Origin: Bosea sp. 685
Lineage (GTDB): Bacteria; Pseudomonadota; Alphaproteobacteria; Rhizobiales; Beijerinckiaceae
Assembly (NCBI RefSeq): GCF_031884435.1
Contig: NZ_CP134779.1
Location: 1,302,001 to 1,366,000, forward strand
Length of the DNA: 64,000 bases
Reading direction: 5' to 3'
The notes under the pieces were generated by a model that saw only the letters and a program-made list of their open reading frames with translations, was not told the DNA's origin and ran no database searches. The position numbers and the translations under genes were made by a program. Shown here one piece after another: positions 52,454 to 59,960 of this stretch (within the stretch, counting starts at the first letter, position 1; each line of letters starts with the position of its first letter).

Positions 52454-53357
52454 GGTCAGGCGAGGAGGAGATTTCGACCTCCTTCGCAACGAGCTGCGTC
52501 GCCGTACGGCGTTCGAGCAGGAGCAGGGCAAGCCCGGCCGCGACGATCAGGGCCGAGCCGAACAGCATCGCCGGCGTCGGCCAGTCGCCGAAGACGAGCC
52601 AGCCGAAGAGCAGCGCCCAGACGATCAGCGTGTACTGATAGGGCACGACGACCGAGGCCTCGGCGAGCTTGAGCGAGCGCGTGACGAAGAGATGCGCGAC
52701 CATCGCGACGACGCCGAGCAGGCCAAGAAGCGCGGCATCGGTCAGCGTCGGCGTGACCCAGCCGAAGGGCAGCAGGACAAGCCCCATGATCAGCGCGCCC
52801 AGCGTCTGCCAGGCGACGAGGGTGACGTCGGGTGTACCGCGTAATTGCCGCCCGGCGATCATCATCGCCGCGAACAGGAGGCTGCCGGCGAGCGCGATCA
52901 GAGCCGGCAGCGAGAGGCTCGCACTGGTCGGATTGAGCGCGATCGCGACGCCGATGAAGCCGGCCGCAGCGGCAAGCCAGCGCGCGGCGTCGACGCGCTC
53001 GCCGAGCAGGAGCGCCGCCAGCACCACGACCCAGACCGGGGCCGCGAGCCAGATCGTCATCGTGTCCGCCAGCGGCAGATAGGAGACGGCGAGATAAAAC
53101 AGCGCGACCTCGCCGGAGCCGAAGAGCACGCGCAGGAGCTGAAGGCCCGGTCGTTCGGGCCTGAGCGTGCGCATCACGCCCTGCTTGAAGACGAAAGGCA
53201 GCAACAAGGCGAGCCCGGCAGCGCTGCGCAGCAGCAGCACCTGGCCGACCGAATAGGTGGCGACCAGCCATTTCCCCATCACGTCGTTGAGCGAGAACAT
53301 CAGGATGCCGATGAGCATCATGACGATGCCGTTCAGGGTCGCGTTTCGTGAAGGCAT
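52440..53357 (-). CDS. EamA/DMT-family transporter
   Basis: 305 residues with ten hydrophobic segments in two repeats of five, the DMT pattern. MMLIGILMFSLNDVMGKWLV begins repeat one and LAGSLLFAAMMIAGRQL repeat two. PYQYTLIVWALLFGWLVFGD is the typical final EamA segment. Direction and substrate cannot be inferred; relatives export amino acids or metabolites. The C-terminus overlaps the end of the FadR gene on the other strand. Confidence 0.9.
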   Translation of the reverse strand: MPSRNATLNGIVMMLIGILMFSLNDVMGKWLVATYSVGQVLLLRSAAGLALLLPFVFKQGVMRTLRPERPGLQLLRVLFGSGEVALFYLAVSYLPLADTMTIWLAAPVWVVVLAALLLGERVDAARWLAAAAGFIGVAIALNPTSASLSLPALIALAGSLLFAAMMIAGRQLRGTPDVTLVAWQTLGALIMGLVLLPFGWVTPTLTDAALLGLLGVVAMVAHLFVTRSLKLAEASVVVPYQYTLIVWALLFGWLVFGDWPTPAMLFGSALIVAAGLALLLLERRTATQLVAKEVEISSSPDLSSR

Positions 53358-53469
53358 GGCGGACGGCAGGCAGCTCCGGAGCGGGGCCGCTGCTTTGGCG
53401 CAGAGACGGGCTCAGCGCAATCCTGCGGTGCAGCATGGCGCATGCGCATTCGATGACGATATTTTATTA

Positions 53470-53498
53470 TTGACTTAATTAAGTAAATGACGAATTAT
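53470..53498 (+). promoter_or_regulatory. probable promoter with operator for the ArsR gene
   Basis: TTGACT (53470-53475) and AATTAT (53493-53498) are separated by exactly 17 bases. The palindrome ACTTAATTAAGT (53473-53484) sits between and over the -35 box. Transcription would start near 53505, at the ATG chosen for the ArsR gene, so the message may be leaderless. Prediction from sequence alone. Confidence 0.5.
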
Positions 53499-53504
53499 CG
53501 GGGC

Positions 53505-53867
53505 ATGGATCGTTTCGCCGCCCTCGCCGAGCCCACACGCCGCAGCATCGTCGAGATGCTGGGGCAGGGCGCACTGTCTGCAGGCGAGATCGGGGCGCGG
53601 TTCAAGGTCAGCGCACCGGCGATCTCGCAGCATCTCAAGGTGCTGAAGGAGGCCGGGCTGGTCAGGGTCGAGGTCAGCGGCCAGCGCCGCATCTACCGGC
53701 TCGATCCCGCGGGGCTCGACGAGTTCGACGCCTGGGTGCGCAAGGTTCGCGGCTTCTGGGGGCCGAAACTCGACGATCTGGAGCAAGAACTGGCGAAAGC
53801 CGAGAAACAAGAACTGGCGAAAGCCGAGACAACGAAGGGAGAGAGCGATGCAAATAGCGACACATGA
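53505..53867 (+). CDS. ArsR-family regulator paired with SRPBCC protein
   Basis: 120 residues from MDRFAALAEPTRRSIVEMLG; ATG at 53487 is possible but lies between the predicted -35 and -10 boxes. The winged helix is LSAGEIGARFKVSAPAISQH, LKVLKEAGLVRVEVSGQRRI. No metal-binding cysteines are seen. This subgroup (ArsR/SdpR type) is commonly encoded next to an AHSA1/SRPBCC protein. Near the C-terminus a direct repeat encodes QELAKAE twice. It overlaps the SRPBCC gene by 20 bases. Confidence 0.88.
   Translation: MDRFAALAEPTRRSIVEMLGQGALSAGEIGARFKVSAPAISQHLKVLKEAGLVRVEVSGQRRIYRLDPAGLDEFDAWVRKVRGFWGPKLDDLEQELAKAEKQELAKAETTKGESDANSDT
53784..53829 (+). repeat. 24-base in-frame tandem repeat in the ArsR gene
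   Basis: The 22-base unit CAAGAACTGGCGAAAGCCGAGA at 53784-53805 recurs at 53808-53829, period 24, adding eight residues without a frameshift to a helical tail. Confidence 0.85.
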
Positions 53868-54402
53868 GTATGGCGTGGTTCTGGAAAGCGGCGCGGTGCG
53901 CTTCGAGCGGCTGCTGCCGGGCCCGATCGAGCGGGTCTGGGCTTATCTGGTCGAGGGCGACAAGCGCGCGACCTGGTTCTGCGGCGGCGAGACCGAGCCG
54001 CGGATCGGCGGCCATGTCGCGTTGTTCTTCAAGCATTCCCAGATCACCAAGGAGCCGCCGCCCGAAGGCGCCCGCAAGATGAACGACGAGGGCGCGCTGA
54101 TGGGTGGCACGATCACCGCATGGGAGCCGCCGCATCGCTTCGCCTTCAACTGGGTCGGCATGGGCGATCCCGACTCGGACGTCGAATTCGTGCTGTCGCA
54201 GGCCGGCGACAAGGTCCGCCTCGTGCTGACGCATCGCAGGCTCGCGACGAAGGACCGGATGGCGATGGTCTCCAGCGGCTGGCACCTGCATCTGGGCCTG
54301 CTCGAGGACCAGCTCACGGGGGCGAAGCCACGCGGGTTCTGGTCGCTGCATGAGGCGCTGAAGGCGGAGTATGTGGAGCGGCAGAAGGGCGCGGAGGCGT
54401 AG
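53848..54402 (+). CDS. SRPBCC (AHSA1-like) family protein
   Basis: 184 residues from MQIATHEYGVVLESGAVRFE; GAAGGGAGAG precedes the ATG. The START-like fold is shown by FERLLPGPIERVWAYLVEGD, KRATWFCGGETEPRIGGHVA and LMGGTITAWEPPHRFAFNWV, ending with the helix HLHLGLLEDQLTGAKPRGFW. The gene overlaps arsR by 20 bases, so they are coexpressed; the ligand is unknown. The protein may be the effector or target product of the ArsR repressor. Confidence 0.88.
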   Translation: MQIATHEYGVVLESGAVRFERLLPGPIERVWAYLVEGDKRATWFCGGETEPRIGGHVALFFKHSQITKEPPPEGARKMNDEGALMGGTITAWEPPHRFAFNWVGMGDPDSDVEFVLSQAGDKVRLVLTHRRLATKDRMAMVSSGWHLHLGLLEDQLTGAKPRGFWSLHEALKAEYVERQKGAEA

Positions 54403-54545
54403 GGAGCGATCCTCGGCTTAAGGCGTCTCAGGAGCGGTCCGGCGGGATGCCGGGCCGCTTCGCGTCGCGCGAGGTGGGTTTGCGAGCCGTTGCGGACACG
54501 GTTTCGAATCAGTCGCAGCGGCCGGGCCATGGAAGATTCTGCCGT

Positions 54546-55109
54546 CTACGCCGGCAGAAGTCCCGCCGCGCGATAGCTGTCGATCAGCCCGTCATAGAGA
54601 GAAAGATCCGAGCGGCTCCTCGCAATCAGTTGGGCGCCGACGATTGCCGCGAAGATGGCGCGAGCTCGCCCTTCACTCTTCTCGGATCCGACGATGGCGG
54701 CTGCGGATAGGAGCCTGCTCAGCCAAGCCACATTGACATCGGCAAAGGTCTGGACCTCTTTTTTCACCGCGCCCGGAAGGCCGTCATATTCGGCGGCCAT
54801 GAAGCTGCAGAGGCAGATGCGATTGTCGTTCTCGAGCGCCTTGCGAAAAATATCGGGATATTGGCGCAGGCAGCGGATCGGATCCGAGGTTTCGGCCAGC
54901 ATAGACTCGAGACCTGCAGCTGTGTCCTCCCAGTAGCGTCTCGCTACTGCCGCGCCGAGATCGGCCTTGCTCGGGAAATGATAATGGATGCTAGCGGCCT
55001 TGATGCCCACGTCTTCCGCGAGTTCGCGGAAGTTCAAGCCGCCATAGCCATGCGCCTGCGCAGTCCTTCTGGCGGCCGCCAGGATGGCCTCCCGAGAGCT
55101 TGAACTCAT
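54546..55109 (-). CDS. TetR-family regulator, probable repressor of the divergent GST
   Basis: 187 residues. The helix-turn-helix GYGGLNFRELAEDVGIKAAS, IHYHFPSKADLGAAVARRYW is clear. The ligand domain resembles the YezE/AcuR-like group (NRICLCSFMAAEYDGLPGAV). Divergent from a glutathione transferase gene. Two matching inverted-repeat sites lie in the shared promoter region. Confidence 0.9.
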   Translation of the reverse strand: MSSSSREAILAAARRTAQAHGYGGLNFRELAEDVGIKAASIHYHFPSKADLGAAVARRYWEDTAAGLESMLAETSDPIRCLRQYPDIFRKALENDNRICLCSFMAAEYDGLPGAVKKEVQTFADVNVAWLSRLLSAAAIVGSEKSEGRARAIFAAIVGAQLIARSRSDLSLYDGLIDSYRAAGLLPA

Positions 55110-55138
55110 TTCGCTTCCTCACTGCTCCGCAGCTAGTT

Positions 55139-55215
55139 GCCTACCAAGTGACAGATAGGCGTTGACCGGCGAAGTGTGAAGCTCTACGTAGTCGTCTACC
55201 AAGTGACAGGTAGAC
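55139..55215. promoter_or_regulatory. two TetR-type operators in the TetR/GST divergent region
   Basis: Site 1 (55139-55160) and site 2 (55194-55215) share CTACCAAGTGACAG followed by ATAG or GTAG. Site 2 has perfect arms GTCTACC and GGTAGAC around AAGTGACA; site 1 has GCCTA and TAGGC at matching positions. Centres are 55 bases apart. Site 2 lies 15 bases before the GST ATG. Confidence 0.75.
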
Positions 55216-55229
55216 AAAAGGAAGCGGCG

Positions 55230-55886
55230 ATGAAGATTTACGATTGGTCCACCGGGCCTTACCCCGCCCGCGTCCGCATCGCTTTGGCCGAGAAAGCGCT
55301 CCGATCGCGCGTCCAGTTCGTGTCGGTCGATCTCTGGAAAGGCGAGCACAAGACGCCCGAATTCCTCGCCAAGAACTATTCGGGCACGCTGCCGGTGCTC
55401 GAACTCGAGGACGGGACCTTCATTGCCGAGTGCACCGCCATTACTGAATACCTCGACGCGCTTGATGGGGCTCCGACGCTCACCGGCAGAACACCGCGCG
55501 AAAAGGGCTTGATCCATATGCTGAGCAAGCGCGCCGAGCTGGAGTTGCTTGACGCCGTCAGCGTTTACTTCCACCACGCCACACCGGGGCTTGGACCCGA
55601 TGTCGAGATTTATCAAAACGCCGAGTGGGGCTTCCGTCAGCGCGACAAAGCCCTGAAAGGCATGCACTATTTCGATGGCATCCTGAAAACACAGCCATTC
55701 GTCGCCGGTGAGGCCTTCTCGATGGCGGACATCACGGTCATAGGCGGCTTGATCTTTGCCGGGCTCGTGGAGCTGCCGGTGCCTGCGGAGTGCGAGGCTC
55801 TTCAAGCCTGGTACGCAAGGATGCAGGAGCGTCCCAGCGTAAAGAACCGGGTGACGATGTCAGAGCCGGCCGCGGCGTCTGTTTGA
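55230..55886 (+). CDS. glutathione S-transferase family protein under TetR control
   Basis: 218 residues from MKIYDWSTGPYPARVRIALA; the start at 55176 would place codons over the operator. The thioredoxin-like domain has YPARVRIALAEK and SGTLPVLELEDGTFIAECTA. The helical domain ends FVAGEAFSMADITVIGGLIF. Probably induced when the TetR protein binds an electrophile or xenobiotic. This is the third GST gene in the window. Confidence 0.9.
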   Translation: MKIYDWSTGPYPARVRIALAEKALRSRVQFVSVDLWKGEHKTPEFLAKNYSGTLPVLELEDGTFIAECTAITEYLDALDGAPTLTGRTPREKGLIHMLSKRAELELLDAVSVYFHHATPGLGPDVEIYQNAEWGFRQRDKALKGMHYFDGILKTQPFVAGEAFSMADITVIGGLIFAGLVELPVPAECEALQAWYARMQERPSVKNRVTMSEPAAASV

Positions 55887-56024
55887 AATCTGTTGTCTGA
55901 ACGGGTCTATCGGCACGCAGCAGCACCTGCGACGGCCCCCGGCCCCGCGCATTCCCTTGGACACGCATAAAGGCAGAGCTGAAGCTCTCGCGGCCGGTGG
56001 CCAGCGGGGCTTTCGGTGTGGGCG

Positions 56025-56195
56025 CGCTCCCCTTCCCCCCCTGGCGGGGGAAGGTGGATCGGCGAAGCCGAGACGGATGAGGGGGCGCTGTGAGCTTTCC
56101 GCCTCAGCGTAACACGCCCCCAACCGGACAGGGCACGGCGCCCCCTCATCCGGCGCTGCGCGCCACCTTCTCCCGCCGGGGGAGAAGGGAAAGAG
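56025..56195. repeat. large palindromic element (family C) filling the gap before the winged-helix gene
   Basis: Terminal hairpin CCTTCCCCC.../...GGGGGAAGG (56031-56054) and its partner CTTCTCCCGCC/GGGGGAGAAG (56167-56187) flank inner arms GATGAGGGGGCGC and GCGCCCCCTCATC. This and its flanks account for most of the 314 bases between the GST and winged-helix genes. The same module is translated within uvrC. Confidence 0.85.
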
Positions 56196-56200
56196 CCGCT

Positions 56201-56731
56201 TTACAGGCTCGCCGCCGCCCGCGCCGCCTGGTCGTAATGGCCCGAGAGCGAGCGCATCGCGGCGGCGATCTCGGAGAGGCGCGCCGGGTCCAGGCCGGTG
56301 CCGAGCACTGATTTGACCAGGAGCTGCTCGCGGATCTGGGCGTAGCGCTTGCAGGCGTCTTCGCCGGCCTGGGTGACCTGGACGGTCTTTTCCTTGCCCT
56401 TGCGGCCGCCCTTCAGGAGTTTGAGGCGTTCGAGCTTCTTGAGCGAGTAGTTCACCAGATGCGTGTCCTCGATATTGAGGACGAGGCAGATATCGGCGAG
56501 GCGCTTGGGTTTGCTGCGATGGTTGACGTTGTGCAGTACCAGCACGTCGAGCTGTGACAGATCGGCGAGGCCGGCCGCCGCCATGGCGCGCACGATCCAG
56601 CGCTGGAAGGCGTGCGCCGTCATGTTCATGGCGAACTCGAACTCCGACAGCGCCGGCATCGCGCCCGAGGCGAGGTGGCCGGAGGAGACGATGGGTCCGA
56701 GGTCGTCGGGGGAGGGATTGGACTCTGGCAT
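56201..56731 (-). CDS. winged-helix DNA-binding protein (MarR-like)
   Basis: 176 residues from MPESNPSPDDLGPIVSSGHL; ATGs further upstream fall within a repeat element. The helical core MTAHAFQRWIVRAMAAAGLA and the winged helix KRLADICLVLNIEDTHLVNY, SLKKLERLKLLKGGRKGKEK are clear. It is downstream of the TRAP genes on the same strand, about 100 bases after dctP, and is a candidate regulator of that transporter and of the divergent oxoprolinase gene. Confidence 0.85.
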   Translation of the reverse strand: MPESNPSPDDLGPIVSSGHLASGAMPALSEFEFAMNMTAHAFQRWIVRAMAAAGLADLSQLDVLVLHNVNHRSKPKRLADICLVLNIEDTHLVNYSLKKLERLKLLKGGRKGKEKTVQVTQAGEDACKRYAQIREQLLVKSVLGTGLDPARLSEIAAAMRSLSGHYDQAARAAASL

Positions 56732-56744
56732 TTTGCGACCGCTC

Positions 56745-56821
56745 GTCATTCTCGGGCGGCGCGGTCGCGCCAACCCGAGAATCTCCTGCAAGAGATGGTC
56801 GGCTCAAGGCCGACCATGACG
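56745..56821. repeat. two-hairpin intergenic palindromic element (family B, copy 2)
   Basis: Hairpin arms ATTCTCGGG (56748-56756) and CCCGAGAAT (56774-56782), then linker CTCCTGCAAGAG, then ATGGTCGGC (56795-56803) and GCCGACCAT (56809-56817). It has the same two-hairpin layout as 16875-16956, in the opposite orientation. It lies between the dctP-type gene and the winged-helix gene. Confidence 0.8.
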
Positions 56822-56828
56822 GTGTTCC

Positions 56829-57818
56829 TCACATCTTCTTATAGGAGTCGACGATCGCCTGGCCGTCGGTGCCGGCCTTCTTCAGCCAGTCGGCGGTCAG
56901 GGTTTCGCCAGCCTTCTTGAAGCCGGCGGTGAGCGCGGGCGTGGGCTGCAGGATCTTCAGGCCCTTGGCCTTGAGCTGGTCGAGATACCAGTTGGTCTTG
57001 TCTTCCCAGGCCTTCCAGCCGCGCGCTTCGGCGGTCGCGGCGGCTTTCAGGATCGCCTCCTGCGTCGGCTTGTCGAGCGCCTCGAAAGCCGCCTTGTTGA
57101 CGAAGGTTGCGTCCTTCGGGATCCAGGCCTGCACATCGTAGAAATGCGTCAGCGATTCCCAGACCTTGCTGTCATAGCCGGTGCCGCCCGAGGACATGAA
57201 CGAGTTGACCACGCCGGTTGCCAGCGCCTGGGGCAGCTCGGCCGCCTGGATCGTCACCGACTGCATGCCGAGCAGTTCGCCCAGGCGCGCGGTGCCGACA
57301 TTGTAGGAGCGCCATTTCAGCCCCTTCATGTCCTCGATCGTGTTGAGTTCCTTCTTGGCGTAGACGCCTTGGGGCGCCCAGGGAACCATGAAGAGCAATT
57401 GCAGGCCCTGGGCTGCGAGCTTCTTCTCCACCGCGGGCTTCGAGGCTTTGTAGAGCTTCATCGAGTCCGCGAAGCTGGTGGCCAGGAACGGTACCACGTC
57501 GATGCCGAACAGCGGGTCCTCGTTCTCGTGGATCGAGAGCAGCACTTCGCCCATCTGGGCTTGCCCGCTCTGCACGGCGCGCTTGATCTCCGGCGCCTTG
57601 AACAGCGATGCGCCGGGGTGGATGGTGATGATGAGCTTGCCTGACGTCGCGGCCTCGACGTCCTTGGAGAAGGCGACGAGGTTCTCGGTGTGCGGGTTGT
57701 CGGACGGGTAGGCGCCCGGCAGGTTCCATTTGGTTTGGGCTGTGGCGGGGGCTGCGAGCGCGAGCGCGCTGATGCCGAAGGCGAACGCGGCGGCGGCCAG
57801 GGTTCTGCGGCTGATCAT
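56829..57818 (-). CDS. dctP: TRAP transporter substrate-binding protein
   Basis: 329 residues from MISRRTLAAAAFAFGISALA, a signal peptide ending at ATAQ. The DctP fold is shown by WNLPGAYPSDNPHTENLVAF, HPGASLFKAPEIKRAVQSGQ and LATGVVNSFMSSGGTGYDSK. The conserved ligand-carboxylate arginine is probably in LKWRSYNVGTARLGELLG. Last of three TRAP genes on this strand (Q, M, P) and divergent from a 5-oxoprolinase-type gene. Pyroglutamate or a cyclic amide is a reasonable ligand guess, since P subunits binding pyroglutamate are known. Confidence 0.9.
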   Translation of the reverse strand: MISRRTLAAAAFAFGISALALAAPATAQTKWNLPGAYPSDNPHTENLVAFSKDVEAATSGKLIITIHPGASLFKAPEIKRAVQSGQAQMGEVLLSIHENEDPLFGIDVVPFLATSFADSMKLYKASKPAVEKKLAAQGLQLLFMVPWAPQGVYAKKELNTIEDMKGLKWRSYNVGTARLGELLGMQSVTIQAAELPQALATGVVNSFMSSGGTGYDSKVWESLTHFYDVQAWIPKDATFVNKAAFEALDKPTQEAILKAAATAEARGWKAWEDKTNWYLDQLKAKGLKILQPTPALTAGFKKAGETLTADWLKKAGTDGQAIVDSYKKM

Positions 57819-57853
57819 GATGCGTATCCCTCTCTGTTGTTCGGCTTTTTTGG

Positions 57854-59170
57854 TCAGTCCGGGAAAGCGAGCTTCGGCAGATAGAGCACGATCTGCGGGA
57901 AGGTGGTGATGATGATCACGGCGACGTTGAGCAGAAGAAAGAACGGGAAGGCCGCCTTCGCCACCGTCATCGTGTCCTTGCCGCTCATGTTCTGCAGCAC
58001 GAAGAGGTTGAAGCCGACGGGCGGGGTGATCTGCGCCATCTCGACATGGATGATCAGGTAGACGCCGAACCAGACCAGGTCGAAGCCGGCCTCCTTGACC
58101 ATCGGCAGCACGATCACGGCGGTGAGCACGATCATCGAGATGCCGTCGATCAGGCAGCCCAGGATGATGTACATGCAGGTCAGCGCCAGCACGAGCATAT
58201 GTGGCGAGAGTTGCTGGCCCTTGACCCATTCGGCGAGTGCTGCCGGGATGCCGGTATAGGCCATGGCGGCGGTGCAGAACGCGGCGCCGGCCAGGATCAG
58301 CATGATCATGCAGGTCAGCCGCGTCGCGCTCATGATGCTTTCGAGCAGCGTCGGCCAGGTCAGCGTGCCGCTCCACCAGGCGAGCAGCAGCGCGCCCATC
58401 ACGCCCCAGGCGGCGCATTCGGTCGCCGTGGCGAAGCCGAGCACGAGCGAGAGGAAGACGAGCGCGATCAGGATGAGGCAGGGCGCGAGCTTGGCCGATT
58501 CCCTGAGCTTGGTCAGGAACGGCATGACCGGGTCGCGCGGCGGTGTCTTGTCCGGGTTCAGCAGCGACCAGATGATGACGTAGCCCATATAGAGCGCCAT
58601 CACGAGCGCGCCGGGCAGGAAGCCGCCGAGGAAGACCTGCAGCACCGAGACATTGGCCGTGACCGCATAGACCACCATCGGGATCGAGGGTGGGATCAGC
58701 AGGCCCAGTGTTCCGGAGCCGGCGAGCGAGCCCAGCGCCATGCTGTCGTCGTAGCCGCGCTTCTTCAATTCGGGCAGGGCGATCTTGCCGATCGTCGCGC
58801 AAGTCGCCGCCGATGAGCCCGAGACGGCGGCGAAGATGCCGCAGCCGATGATGTTGGTATGGATCAGCCGGCCCGGCAGCCATTGCAGCCAGGGCGAGAG
58901 GCCCTTGAACATCTGCTCGGAGAGGCGGGTGCGGAACAGGATCTCGCCCATCCAGATGAAGAGCGGCAGCGCTGCCAGCGTCCAGGAGGCCGAGGCGCTC
59001 CAGACCGTGGTGGCGAGCACCTGGCCGATCGGGATGTTGGTGGTGATGACCATGGCGAGCAGGCCGACGAGGCCCAGCCCCACCGCGATCCAGACGCCGC
59101 TGGCGAGGATGGCGATGAGGAAGCCGAGCAGCACCATCGAGAGTTCGGGCAGGCCGAGAGCGGGAAACAT
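57854..59170 (-). CDS. dctM: TRAP transporter large permease subunit
   Basis: 438 residues from MFPALGLPELSMVLLGFLIA, with about twelve to thirteen hydrophobic segments. Family segments include GCGIFAAVSGSSAATCATIG, GSLAGSGTLGLLIPPSIPMV and VEMAQITPPVGFNLFVLQNM. It forms the sodium-coupled channel with DctQ. It starts 4 bases after dctQ and is followed 35 bases later by dctP. Confidence 0.94.
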   Translation of the reverse strand: MFPALGLPELSMVLLGFLIAILASGVWIAVGLGLVGLLAMVITTNIPIGQVLATTVWSASASWTLAALPLFIWMGEILFRTRLSEQMFKGLSPWLQWLPGRLIHTNIIGCGIFAAVSGSSAATCATIGKIALPELKKRGYDDSMALGSLAGSGTLGLLIPPSIPMVVYAVTANVSVLQVFLGGFLPGALVMALYMGYVIIWSLLNPDKTPPRDPVMPFLTKLRESAKLAPCLILIALVFLSLVLGFATATECAAWGVMGALLLAWWSGTLTWPTLLESIMSATRLTCMIMLILAGAAFCTAAMAYTGIPAALAEWVKGQQLSPHMLVLALTCMYIILGCLIDGISMIVLTAVIVLPMVKEAGFDLVWFGVYLIIHVEMAQITPPVGFNLFVLQNMSGKDTMTVAKAAFPFFLLLNVAVIIITTFPQIVLYLPKLAFPD

Positions 59171-59174
59171 GGTC

Positions 59175-59774
59175 TCAGACTCCCCCGCCCGAAGCGACGC
59201 GTTCGATAAGTTCCTCGGGCGTCGCTGCCGGCTCCTTCTCATAGGTCGGCCGCCGGCCGGAGGCGACGATCAGCCATTCGTCGAGAATGGCGATCAGCAG
59301 GATCGCAAGCCCGGCGACGAGGCCGAGCTGCGGGATCCAGAGCGGGATCGAGACGACGCCGGTCGACATGTCGAAGAAGCGCCAGGAATCATAGGCGAGT
59401 TGGCCGGCCTGCCAGGTAAAGTAGCCGATGAAGGCCGCGGCGATCGTCAGCGAGAGCAATTCGGCGATGCGCTTGGGCCGGCCTTGCAGTCTTTCGAGCA
59501 AGAGCCCGACGCGGATCATCTCGCCGCGCTTGAAGGTGTGGGCGAGGCCGAGGAACGCCATCGCCACGAGCGACCATGAGGTGAAGTCGTCGCCGGAGGG
59601 TACGTTGAGATTGATCTCGCGGCCGATCGAGAGGAGCATCATCAGCCCGAAGATGGCGACGAGGAAGGCGCCGGCGGCGTAGCCTGCGGCGAGGTAGAGG
59701 AAATCGAGCGCGCGACGGATCACTCCGGCCTCATTGCGACGCGCGTCGTCGATTGTCAGGGCTGACCCCGTCAT
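59175..59774 (-). CDS. dctQ: TRAP transporter small permease subunit
   Basis: 199 residues from [26 protein letters not shown] lies just upstream. Four membrane segments are visible, including [20 protein letters not shown] and [20 protein letters not shown], with the conserved charged loop [18 protein letters not shown]. First gene of the TRAP operon, divergent from the oxoprolinase-type gene; the shared gap holds a long inverted repeat. Confidence 0.9.
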   Translation of the reverse strand: MTGSALTIDDARRNEAGVIRRALDFLYLAAGYAAGAFLVAIFGLMMLLSIGREINLNVPSGDDFTSWSLVAMAFLGLAHTFKRGEMIRVGLLLERLQGRPKRIAELLSLTIAAAFIGYFTWQAGQLAYDSWRFFDMSTGVVSIPLWIPQLGLVAGLAILLIAILDEWLIVASGRRPTYEKEPAATPEELIERVASGGGV

Positions 59775-59885
59775 TGCATCCTCCTGCTTCGTGAGAGCCC
59801 GGTATGCTCGGGCTCCAGATCCGCCTGGCCCCTCTGCCATGTTCCGGTCACAATTGGGATCGTAGCCGCCGAATCCTGCTTGTCA

Positions 59886-59916
59886 ACGTTTCATCGGCAA
59901 TTTATCGATGAAACGT
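59886..59916. promoter_or_regulatory. operator candidate between TRAP operon and oxoprolinase gene
   Basis: ACGTTTCATCG (59886-59896) and CGATGAAACGT (59906-59916) form perfect 11-base arms around GCAATTTAT. It lies between the two divergent starts, 112 bases from dctQ and 45 from the oxoprolinase ATG. The size fits a dimeric regulator contacting two successive major grooves. Confidence 0.7.
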
Positions 59917-59960
59917 CATCGGGCCTCTCGCCCGCTTGTTCGCGCCGAGGGAGGCTTCAC

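Noticed and set aside
57854..58883. Extended frame fusing a long Arg-rich stretch to the dctP-type protein
   Set aside because: The extension lies within dctM in another frame; a signal peptide begins at 57818.
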